Origin: Alphaproteobacteria bacterium
GTDB lineage: Bacteria > Pseudomonadota > Alphaproteobacteria > UBA11136
Assembly (NCBI GenBank): GCA_016776635.1
Contig: JADHSZ010000027.1
Coordinates: 1 to 38,360 of the forward strand
DNA length: 38,360 bases
Direction: 5' to 3'
Below the pieces are notes generated by a model. It did no database searches, was not told the DNA's origin, and worked only from the letters and a program-made list of their open reading frames with translations. Positions 1 through 6,836 of the stretch are shown here, piece after piece; position 1 is the first letter of the stretch, and every line of letters starts with the position of its first letter. The position numbers were made by a program, and so were the translations under genes.

Positions 1-42
1 GCCGAATACAGGCCCGCCACCGAGGCCCTGGCCGACACATGA
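1..42 (+). CDS. Possible 3' end of an upstream gene (partial)
   Basis: Frame 1 is open from the window edge to a TGA at 40-42. The 13 codons have mostly G or C at the third position, like real genes here. The stretch is too short to identify, and the frame could be open by chance. If real, the gene converges on phoB with about 30 bp between the two stops. No terminator hairpin is obvious between them. Confidence 0.3.
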   Translation, partial: AEYRPATEALADT

Positions 43-72
43 GCGGTCTTGGGGCGTTAAGGGGTTGGGGAA

Positions 73-759
73 CTAAACCGCTTCGAAGGCGTAGCCGGCG
101 GAGCGCACGGTGCGGATGACGTCTTTCCCGCCGCCGTCGTTCAGGGCCTTGCGCAGGCGGCGGATATGGGTATCCACGGTGCGCTGTTCCACATAGACAT
201 CGTGGCCCCAGACCTGGTCGAGGAGTTGTTCGCGGGAAAAAACGCGCCCCGGATTTTTCATGAAATGACGCAGCAGGTTGAACTCTGTGGGGCCGAGATG
301 TACCTCTTGGCCCGCGCGCGTGACGCGATGGCTGGCGAGGTCCATTTCGATGTCGCCCCCGCTTAGGGTCTCGTCATCGCCGGCGGGATGGGCGCGGCGC
401 AGCACGGCGCGGATGCGGGCCACCAATTCGCTGGGGCTGAAGGGCTTGGTGACGTAGTCATCGGCGCCCGACGTCAGCCCCCGCACCCGGTCTTCCTCTT
501 CGCCGCGCGCCGTGAGCATGATGATGGGAAGATGTTTGGTTTCGGGCGCGCGCCTAAGCTGGCGGCACAACTCCAGCCCCGAGATATGGGGCAGCATCCA
601 GTCCAGCAGCACCAGGTCGGGCTTTTCCTCGGCGATGCGCAGGCGCGCCTCTTCCCCGTCCAGCGCCGTGCTGGCCTCGAACCCTTCCTGTTCCAGGTTA
701 TAGCGGATCATATCCGCCAGGGCGGGCTCGTCCTCGGCTATGAGGATCAGCGGTTTCAT
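73..759 (-). CDS. phoB: Phosphate regulon response regulator PhoB
   Basis: OmpR/PhoB-type response regulator of 228 residues, the usual length. It is phosphorylated by PhoR when phosphate is low and then binds Pho boxes such as the one at 6460-6477. The N-terminal receiver (about residues 3-120) has the acidic pair E9/D10, phospho-acceptor D53, switch T83 and K105 in a TKPF motif. The C-terminal winged helix (about 130-226) shows the recognition helix around the RTVDTHIRRLRK stretch and ends in the typical GYAF. It is the last gene of the pst operon, 12 bp after phoU. The assignment rests on both sequence and operon context; phoR lies about 11 kb away in the same orientation rather than next to it. 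Confidence 0.96.
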   Translation of the reverse strand: MKPLILIAEDEPALADMIRYNLEQEGFEASTALDGEEARLRIAEEKPDLVLLDWMLPHISGLELCRQLRRAPETKHLPIIMLTARGEEEDRVRGLTSGADDYVTKPFSPSELVARIRAVLRRAHPAGDDETLSGGDIEMDLASHRVTRAGQEVHLGPTEFNLLRHFMKNPGRVFSREQLLDQVWGHDVYVEQRTVDTHIRRLRKALNDGGGKDVIRTVRSAGYAFEAV

Positions 760-771
760 GAGCGCGCGCGC

Positions 772-1587
772 CTATTTCCTCGCAGGTTTCTTAGCGGGCG
801 CTTTCTTAGCCTTCTTTTTTACCGTTTCTTCGTTTTCGGATTTTCCGTCTTCAGGGAAAGCATCGTGTTCGGCCTGTTTCATGACCGTGTAATAGCTTTC
901 CTCGAATTTCGGGCGATTTTCCGGCATCGGTTTGCCGTGGACGAAGAAATAAATGTTTTCGGCGATATTGGTCACATGATCGCCCACCCGTTCCAGGTTC
1001 TTGGCCATGAACAGGAGGTGAGTGCATACCGTAATGCTCCGCGGGTCTTCCATCATATAGGTCAGAAGCTCGCGGAAGACGCTGGTATACATCTCGTCCA
1101 CCTCTTCATCGCTTTCCCATACCCGCATGGCTTTTTCCGCGTCGCGCTGGGCGTAGGCGTCAAGGATGTCCTTGAACATCTGCTGTACCTGGCGGCCCAT
1201 GCGTGGCACGGTCTGGACAAGGTTGACCTCGGGAAACTGGGACAGGGCGATGGAGCGCTTGGCCACGTTGGAGGCGTAATCGGCGATACGTTCGATATCG
1301 CTTGAAATCTTCAGCGCCGCCACAATGTTGCGCAGGTCCACTGCCATGGGCTGGCGCAGCGCCAGCAGGCGCACGGTAAAGGTGGCTACCTCGTGTTCCA
1401 GGTCATCCACCTTATGGTCGGTTTCCACCACCTCCTGGGCCATGGCGCTGTCGCGCTTGAGGATGGCCTGAATGGCCCGGTCGAGCTGTGATTCGGCGAT
1501 CCCACCCATCTGCATGATGGTCTTGTTGAGATGCTCCAGCTCTTCGTCATAGGAGGAAACGATATGTTGCTGCGTGGCCATGGTCAT
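772..1587 (-). CDS. phoU: Phosphate signalling regulator PhoU
   Basis: PhoU-family helical protein of 271 residues that couples the state of the PstSCAB transporter to PhoR and so holds the Pho response off when phosphate is plentiful. Two PhoU repeats of three-helix bundles are visible (about residues 15-110 and 118-210), each with E/D-rich metal-binding helices such as ESDEEVDEMY. A family hallmark, RVGDHVTNIAE, lies near residue 202. The last 30 or so residues form a lysine/alanine/proline tail (KKKAKKAPAKKPARK) beyond the usual end of PhoU, which is unusual and resembles histone-like basic tails. AAGGAA precedes the ATG. It sits 18 bp after pstB and 12 bp before phoB. Confidence 0.95.
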   Translation of the reverse strand: MTMATQQHIVSSYDEELEHLNKTIMQMGGIAESQLDRAIQAILKRDSAMAQEVVETDHKVDDLEHEVATFTVRLLALRQPMAVDLRNIVAALKISSDIERIADYASNVAKRSIALSQFPEVNLVQTVPRMGRQVQQMFKDILDAYAQRDAEKAMRVWESDEEVDEMYTSVFRELLTYMMEDPRSITVCTHLLFMAKNLERVGDHVTNIAENIYFFVHGKPMPENRPKFEESYYTVMKQAEHDAFPEDGKSENEETVKKKAKKAPAKKPARK

Positions 1588-1605
1588 GTTCCTTAAAGGG
1601 TCGGG

Positions 1606-2493
1606 TTAGCCGAAACGCCCGGTAATATAGCCTTGGGTGCGTTCGTCGCGGGGACTGGTGAAGACCCGTTCGGTGTCACCGAATTCCACCAACACGCCGA
1701 GATGAAAGAAGGCCGTGCGCTGGGATACCCGCGCCGCCTGTTGCATGGAATGGGTGACGATGATGATGGTGTAATTTTGCCTGAGTTCGTCGATCAGCTC
1801 TTCGATGCGCGCCGTGGCGATGGGGTCGAGCGCCGAACAGGGCTCGTCCATCAGGATCACTTCCGGATTGACGGCGATGGCCCTGGCGATGCATAGGCGC
1901 TGTTGCTGGCCGCCGGAAAGGCCGGTGCCGGGCTCGTGCAGGCGGTCGCGCACCTCGTTCAGCAGCCCCGCTTTGGTCAGCGAGGTCATGACGACCTCAT
2001 CGAGGGCGTCCCGTGACGACACCAGCCCGTGAATCTGCGGCCCATAGGCCACGTTGTCGTAAATGGATTTAGGGAACGGATTGGGCTTCTGGAAGACCAT
2101 GCCGATGCGCGCGCGCAGATGCACCACGTCCACCGCGCGGTCGTAGATATCTTCGCCGTCCAAGGTCACCGTGCCCTCGACCCGGCATTCCTCGATGGTG
2201 TCGTTCATGCGGTTGAGACAGCGCAGATAGGTGGACTTGCCACAGCCCGAAGGCCCTATAAGCGCTGTCACCTCGTTCTCGCGGATGTCGAGATCAACCT
2301 CGGTGAGCGCCTGATTGTCGCCATAGAACACGTTGACGCCGGCGGTACGAATCTTGACCGGCTTTTTCCCGGCGGGTTCCGTCTGTCCATTATTGGGCAT
2401 GGCGATATTTACTCGCGGGGCCTCCCGGGTGGTTTCCCTGGGGGTCTCCTGGGGGGCCTGCGTACCCACAACTTGCGCCTCTTGTTTGCTCAT
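1606..2493 (-). CDS. pstB: Phosphate ABC transporter ATP-binding protein PstB
   Basis: ATPase subunit that drives high-affinity phosphate import through PstA/PstC at the inner membrane. Walker A GPSGCGKS is at residues 80-87, Q-loop Q135, signature LSGGQ at 192-196, Walker B VILMDEP at 212-218 and H-loop H248. The C-terminus ends in the family-typical YITGRFG. It has 295 residues, about 40 more than the common 250-260. The surplus is an N-terminal, low-complexity stretch rich in E, T, P and R (residues 5-28). M32 is an alternative start that would give the usual length. The gene lies 28 bp after pstA and 18 bp before phoU. Confidence 0.96.
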   Translation of the reverse strand: MSKQEAQVVGTQAPQETPRETTREAPRVNIAMPNNGQTEPAGKKPVKIRTAGVNVFYGDNQALTEVDLDIRENEVTALIGPSGCGKSTYLRCLNRMNDTIEECRVEGTVTLDGEDIYDRAVDVVHLRARIGMVFQKPNPFPKSIYDNVAYGPQIHGLVSSRDALDEVVMTSLTKAGLLNEVRDRLHEPGTGLSGGQQQRLCIARAIAVNPEVILMDEPCSALDPIATARIEELIDELRQNYTIIIVTHSMQQAARVSQRTAFFHLGVLVEFGDTERVFTSPRDERTQGYITGRFG

Positions 2494-2521
2494 GGTTTCG
2501 GTCTCATGTTTTTTCCGGGCA

Positions 2522-3811
2522 CTACCACCGCTTTTCGAACTTGCGGCGCAGAATAACCGCCGTGGCGTTCATAATAACCAGAAAGGCCAGCAGAACCAGC
2601 GTCGCGGCGGCGGTCTTTTCGACAAAGGCGCGTTCGGGGCTGTCGGCCCAAAGGTAAATCTGTACCGGCAGCACGGTGGCCGGATCAAAGGGCCCCTGGG
2701 GGATGTCGACGATGAAGGCGACCATGCCGATCATCAACAGCGGCGCCGATTCGCCTAATGCCCGGGACATGCCGATAATGGTGCCGGTGAGGATTCCCGG
2801 CATCGCCAGCGGCAACACGTGGTGCAGCACCACCTGTACCGGGGAAGCGCCCAGGCCGCGCGCGGCCTCGCGAATGGAAGGTGGCACTGCTTTCAGCGCG
2901 GCGCGGGTGGCGATGATGATGGTGGGAAAGGTCATCAGCGCCAGCACGATGCCGCCCACCAGGGGGGCGGAACGGGGCAGGTGCATGACATTGAGAAACA
3001 CCGCTAAGCCCAGAAGGCCGTATATGATGCTGGGCACGGCGGCCATGTTGTTGATGTTGACCTCGAGAAAGTCGGTCCAGCGGTTTTTGACCGAAAGCTC
3101 TTCCAAGTACACCGCCGCGGTAACGCCCAAGGGAAAGGAGAGAATCAACGTCACAACGAGCGTCAGCGCCGAGCCGACGATAGCGCCCCAGATGCCGGCC
3201 TGTTCGGGTTCGCGGGAATCGCCGGTGGTGAAGAAAGTGACATTGAACCGCTTGCGCAAGGCGCCAGATTCTTCCAGGGCGTCGAGCCAGGCGATCTGGC
3301 GGTCATTGATGCGCCGGGTCTTTTCCGGAATGTCACGGGCGATGGCCCCCTTGTTGAACATATCGGCGTCGCCGGAAGCCGTGAGCCAGACCCTCCGGGT
3401 AGCTCCGATCAGGGACGGGTCATTCGCCACCATGGCCTGAAGCTGGCGCCGCGCGCCGCGGCTCACCAGCGCGGAGAGCTTTTTGATCTCGCGGCGTTTC
3501 TTCACATGGGGAAACCGGGCCTGCAGGGCATTGCGCACAAGCTTCTGGTAATTTGCGCGGGCGATGACTTGGCCGTCTCCGGTTTTCTTGGGGTCGATCA
3601 CATCTTGGGAAAAAACAATGGAAAGACTGATCTGGGTCTGAAAAAAGGCGCCATATCCCTTGGCGAGAATGCTGGAAAGCAGGACAACCAGGAACACCAG
3701 AGCGGTGGCAATGGCGATGATGCCATAGGCGCGGAACCGTTTCTCGGCGGCATGGCGGCTGCGCAGCGAGGCGGTAATCAGCGCCGATGTGGATGTATTC
3801 GGGGCGGTCAT
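2522..3811 (-). CDS. pstA: Phosphate ABC transporter permease PstA (long alphaproteobacterial form)
   Basis: Inner-membrane permease subunit pairing with PstC. At 429 residues it is well over the roughly 300 of the E. coli protein. The extra part is a periplasmic insert (about residues 60-200) between the first membrane helix (about 28-52) and the permease core, as in alphaproteobacterial PstA proteins that carry a DUF3333-type region. The core (about 210-425) has five further hydrophobic helices. The ATPase-contact EAA loop is readable as [10 protein letters not shown] with the following [11 protein letters not shown]. It lies 63 bp downstream of pstC and 28 bp upstream of pstB. Confidence 0.95.
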   Translation of the reverse strand: MTAPNTSTSALITASLRSRHAAEKRFRAYGIIAIATALVFLVVLLSSILAKGYGAFFQTQISLSIVFSQDVIDPKKTGDGQVIARANYQKLVRNALQARFPHVKKRREIKKLSALVSRGARRQLQAMVANDPSLIGATRRVWLTASGDADMFNKGAIARDIPEKTRRINDRQIAWLDALEESGALRKRFNVTFFTTGDSREPEQAGIWGAIVGSALTLVVTLILSFPLGVTAAVYLEELSVKNRWTDFLEVNINNMAAVPSIIYGLLGLAVFLNVMHLPRSAPLVGGIVLALMTFPTIIIATRAALKAVPPSIREAARGLGASPVQVVLHHVLPLAMPGILTGTIIGMSRALGESAPLLMIGMVAFIVDIPQGPFDPATVLPVQIYLWADSPERAFVEKTAAATLVLLAFLVIMNATAVILRRKFEKRW

Positions 3812-3874
3812 AGAATCACGCGCCGGGTCACGCGCCTTTCAGGGAAATTTTGCGGAATATATCTCATGCCGGTC

Positions 3875-5257
3875 TCAATCGTACTGTTCCCTGAATTTCT
3901 GAACCACCCGCAGGGCAATCACGTTAAGGGCCAGGGTCACGACGAACAGAACCAGCCCCAGGGCGAATGCGGCCAGCGTCTTGGCGCTGTCGAATTCCTG
4001 GTCGCCCACCAACAGGGTGACGATCTGGACCGTCACCGTGGTCACAGATTCCAAGGGGTTGGCCGTCAGATTAGCGGCGAGTCCCGCCGCCATGACCACG
4101 ATCATGGTCTCGCCGATGGCGCGTGAAACGCCGAGAAGACAGGCGCTGATGACACCCGGAAGGGCGGCGGGCAGAACCACCCGGCGCACCGTCTCCGAAC
4201 GCGTCGCGCCCAAGGCGTAGGAGCCGTCGCGCAGGGATTGGGGAACCGCGACGATGATGTCGTCGGACAATGAGGAAATAAAGGGAATGATCATGATCCC
4301 CATCACTCCGCCGGCCGCAAGGGCGCTCTCGGAAGCCACGTCCAGCCCCAGCCCCATACCCAGATCGCGCAGGAACGGTCCCACGGTCAACGCCGCGAAG
4401 AAGCCGTAAACCACGGTGGGAATGCCGGCCAGCACTTCGAGCACCGGCTTGACCACATTGCGCGTCCCTGGGGAGGCGTAATCGGCCATATAGATGGCCG
4501 ACATAAGGCCCACGGGCACGGCCACCACCATGGCGATGAATGTCACCAGCAACGTGCCGGCAAACAGGGGGATGGCGCCGAATTCCCCGGAACTGCCCAC
4601 CTGGTCGGCACGGATGGAGGTTTGGGGACTCCAATTAAGGCCGAACAGAAAATCCCAGAACGGGATAAGCCGGAAAAAACGGATGGCCTCGAAGAAAAGC
4701 GAAAGGACAATGCCGATGGTGGTGAGAACGGCAATGGTGGCGCTGGCCACGAGCAGCCAGCGCAGGGCATGTTCCACCCGGTTGCGGGCGCGCATGTCCG
4801 GCGTGATGCGCCGCAATCCCCAGGCCAAACCCGCCGCGGCTAGGCTCGCCATGGCGGCGGCCAGCCCCGCGAAACTGATTTGTCTCAGGGAATTGTAATG
4901 ATCTGCGGCTTCCTCTAGTGCGGGCGTCACCTCGCCGGGCACGGGGTGGCCGGCGGCGAGGCTGTGTACCAGGCTGAGAATCAGATCAAGGGAACCGGCG
5001 CCGCCACCAGGAAGGGTGGTGGGCATTTGGCCGATGACGAGGAAGTCAACGAGGTAGGGTTCGGCCAGAAGCCACAGCAGAAACAATCCGAAGGAAGGAA
5101 GGCCGCACCACAGGGCCAGGTACCATCCGTAATAGTCGGGCAGGGAATGGAGATTTTTTGCCCTGCCGGAAACACTTGCCAGGGCGCGGCTGCGGCCAAA
5201 GAAGAAGCCAATTCCCGTGAGCACCACAAGCGTTACGGCAAGGACGAAAAACTGCAT
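3875..5257 (-). CDS. pstC: Phosphate ABC transporter permease PstC (long form)
   Basis: Second permease subunit of the phosphate importer, 460 residues against about 320 in E. coli. The extra N-terminal part contains a membrane helix at residues 3-20, a second one at about 42-65, and a soluble linker, as in PstC proteins with an extended N-terminal region. The permease core starts near residue 230 and carries the EAA-type loop RDGSYALGATRSETVRRVVL followed by PAALPGVI. It ends in VQKFREQYD. The gene begins only 6 bp after pstS, so the two are almost certainly cotranscribed. Confidence 0.95.
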   Translation of the reverse strand: MQFFVLAVTLVVLTGIGFFFGRSRALASVSGRAKNLHSLPDYYGWYLALWCGLPSFGLFLLWLLAEPYLVDFLVIGQMPTTLPGGGAGSLDLILSLVHSLAAGHPVPGEVTPALEEAADHYNSLRQISFAGLAAAMASLAAAGLAWGLRRITPDMRARNRVEHALRWLLVASATIAVLTTIGIVLSLFFEAIRFFRLIPFWDFLFGLNWSPQTSIRADQVGSSGEFGAIPLFAGTLLVTFIAMVVAVPVGLMSAIYMADYASPGTRNVVKPVLEVLAGIPTVVYGFFAALTVGPFLRDLGMGLGLDVASESALAAGGVMGIMIIPFISSLSDDIIVAVPQSLRDGSYALGATRSETVRRVVLPAALPGVISACLLGVSRAIGETMIVVMAAGLAANLTANPLESVTTVTVQIVTLLVGDQEFDSAKTLAAFALGLVLFVVTLALNVIALRVVQKFREQYD

Positions 5258-5263
5258 GGTTCC

Positions 5264-6349
5264 TCAACCGTTTTCTGGCAGGTTTCCAGCGAGGCTGGAT
5301 TCCCACATGGACAATGGCGCCATTTTGGCGGCGTCTTCCGTCTGTTGTTTGCGATCTTCATCGCTTAAGGGGATCAGCCCCTTATCGGTGAGATAGCCGT
5401 ATTCACCAAGGGCGTTGTCACTGGTAAATTCGGCGACGAAAGCCTCGATACCGGGAATGATGCCCACATGGGCGTTCTTCACGTAGAAATAGAGCGACCG
5501 CGCCACCGGATACTTGCCGTCGGCGATGTTCTCGAACTCAGGGGTTACACCGTTCACAAGGGAACCCTGGACCTTGTCCTGGTTCTGGTCGAGGAAGCTG
5601 AAGCCGAAGACGCCGAAGGCGGCCGCGTTGGATTCCAGCTTCTGGACGATGAGGTTGTCGTTCTCTCCGGCCTCCACATAGGCGCCGTCCTCGCGGATGG
5701 AATGGCACAGCGCCCTATAGGTTCTCTTGTCTTTCTTTTTCAGGGCCTTTATCCCGGGGAAGGTCTTGCATCCGCCCTCAAGGGCCAGTTCGGCGAAGGC
5801 GTCACGGGTGCCCGAGGTGGGCGGCGGGCCCAGCACCTCGATCTTGACCCCGGGAAGGGAGGGATCGATATCGCTCCATTTCTTATAGGGGTTGGGTTGC
5901 AGCCTGGCCCCGGTCTCGTCGGCGGGCACCTGTTTGGCGAGGCCCAGAAAGATGTGGCGCAGGGTAAAGGAGGCCCTAGGCGACTTAAGAGAATTAGCCA
6001 GCACAATGCCATCGAAACCGATCTTGACCTCGGTGATGTTGGTGACGCCGTTTTTGGCGCAGTTTTCCACCTCTGATTTTTTAATGCGGCGCGAGGCGTT
6101 GGTCACATCGGGATGGCCGGTGCCGATCCCGGCGCAGAACAGTTTCATGCCGCCGCCGGTGCCGGTGCTTTCCACCACCGGGGTGCGGAACGAGGTAGTG
6201 ATGCCGAATTCCTCGGCCACGGCGGTGGAGAAGGGGAAGACGGTGGAGGAGCCGACGATGCGGATCTGGTCGCGCGCCTGGGCCGGCATGGCCATGAATC
6301 CCACCAGCGTGGCGGAAAGGATGAATGTCTTTTTCATGAGGGCTGTCAT
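5264..6349 (-). CDS. pstS: Periplasmic phosphate-binding protein PstS
   Basis: High-affinity phosphate receptor delivering substrate to PstCA. The N-terminus is a signal peptide (basic start MKK, hydrophobic ILSATLVGFMAM, cleavage probably after PAQA). The mature protein begins with IRIVGSSTVFPF, a phosphate-contacting motif of the family; a second contact region is PPTSGTRDAF. It has 361 residues, normal for the family. Two starts are possible: the ATG at 6349, directly behind GGAG, or the in-frame ATG at 6337, which gives a cleaner MKK signal peptide. It is the first gene of the operon and lies about 110 bp from a Pho box, so strong induction by PhoB under phosphate starvation is expected. 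Confidence 0.95.
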   Translation of the reverse strand: MTALMKKTFILSATLVGFMAMPAQARDQIRIVGSSTVFPFSTAVAEEFGITTSFRTPVVESTGTGGGMKLFCAGIGTGHPDVTNASRRIKKSEVENCAKNGVTNITEVKIGFDGIVLANSLKSPRASFTLRHIFLGLAKQVPADETGARLQPNPYKKWSDIDPSLPGVKIEVLGPPPTSGTRDAFAELALEGGCKTFPGIKALKKKDKRTYRALCHSIREDGAYVEAGENDNLIVQKLESNAAAFGVFGFSFLDQNQDKVQGSLVNGVTPEFENIADGKYPVARSLYFYVKNAHVGIIPGIEAFVAEFTSDNALGEYGYLTDKGLIPLSDEDRKQQTEDAAKMAPLSMWESSLAGNLPENG

Positions 6350-6459
6350 GCTCCAAGGGGAGGGCTATAAAGACGAAGCCCGAGAGCGGCACGCCGCCCG
6401 GAAACCGCCCCGGGAATTACCGGATCGAACCCAACCTAGCGACCGTCGGCGGCTATCAT

Positions 6460-6477
6460 ATGACAGTTATGTGACAG
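6460..6477 (-). promoter_or_regulatory. Pho box (PhoB-binding site) of the pst operon
   Basis: Reading the minus strand from 6477 down, the sequence is CTGTCAC-ATAA-CTGTCAT, two 7-bp direct repeats separated by 4 AT-rich bases. This is the classic PhoB site architecture. The orientation points toward pstS, whose start is about 110 bp downstream. No good -10 hexamer is evident at the expected 10-11 bp after the box; CTAGGT at 6439-6434 is the nearest candidate but sits about 20 bp away. Confidence 0.9.
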
Positions 6478-6503
6478 TTTTATTGCAGCGGGCTCCACGC
6501 TTC

Positions 6504-6536
6504 TGGTGTCACGTAACACCAGGGTTGTGGTATATA
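6504..6536 (+). promoter_or_regulatory. Promoter-like region with an 18-bp palindrome, pointing away from pstS
   Basis: TGGTGT-CACGTA-ACACCA at 6504-6521 is an inverted repeat with perfect 6-bp arms and an ACGT centre. It is followed by a -10-like TATATA at 6531-6536. A weak -35 (GTGTCA, 6506-6511) lies inside the palindrome with 18-19 bp spacing, so a protein bound there would block the promoter. No protein gene follows; the next signal is the terminator at 6575-6607. The -35 is poor, so promoter activity is inferred. Confidence 0.4.
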
Positions 6537-6542
6537 GTCAAT

Positions 6543-6610
6543 TAGGCTGTCAGCCGCATACCATTAGACAAGGGAAAGCCCCCAAGCTATCGGCAAGGGG
6601 GCTTTTTCTT
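6543..6610 (+). ncRNA. Candidate small RNA divergent from pstS
   Basis: There is no plausible coding frame between the promoter-like region (6504-6536) and a strong plus-strand intrinsic terminator (6575-6607), which implies a short transcript of roughly 65-70 nt. It would contain a small stem GGCT-gtc-AGCC (6545-6555), a single-stranded stretch of about 20 nt, and the terminator hairpin with its U tail. That layout resembles Hfq-type trans-acting small RNAs. I cannot match it to a known family. Divergence from the Pho-box-controlled pstS suggests, but does not show, a link to phosphate stress. Confidence 0.4.
6575..6607 (+). terminator. Rho-independent terminator
   Basis: AAAGCCCCC (6575-6583) pairs with GGGGGCTTT (6597-6605) in a 9-bp stem with a 13-nt loop, followed by a T run on the plus strand (TTTTT, 6603-6607). 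On the minus strand only TTT follows the stem, so it may also stop leftward transcripts from the hybrid kinase gene, less efficiently. Confidence 0.85.
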
Positions 6611-6665
6611 ATGGGAAAATCGATGGTGGGTCAGTTTTGTGAATGCCTGCAAGCAGTCTCTTTTT

Positions 6666-6814
6666 TAGGGCCGACGTACCCTGGCCCATTTAGGGCCGCC
6701 ACAGCTGACGTGCCCTGGCCCATTTAGGGCCGACGTACCCTGGCCCATTTAGGGCCGCCACAGCTGACGTACCCTGGCCCATTTAGGGCCGCCACAGCTG
6801 ACGTGCCCTGGCCC
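6666..6814. repeat. Tandem array of alternating 25-bp and 34-bp units
   Basis: Five units abut: short (6666-6690), long (6691-6724), short (6725-6749), long (6750-6783), long (6784-6814, last few bases diverged). All begin TAGGGCCG, share an ACGT(A/G)CCCTGGCCC block, and the first four end ATT. Long units differ from short ones by a 9-bp insertion (CCACAGCTG). Every junction forms a perfect stem-loop, GGCCC-ATTTA-GGGCC. The array starts about 20 bp past the stop of the minus-strand hybrid kinase, so it would lie in that transcript's 3' region. It contains no believable coding frame. Confidence 0.9.
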
Positions 6815-6836
6815 TGTGCGAATATCCGAGCCCGGC

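Noticed and set aside
6486..6570. tRNA-like region before the terminator
   Set aside because: No T-loop GTTCGA motif and no cloverleaf could be drawn.
6666..6814. Repeat array as a CRISPR
   Set aside because: Units abut without unique spacers and vary in length by a fixed 9 bp; no cas genes are present.
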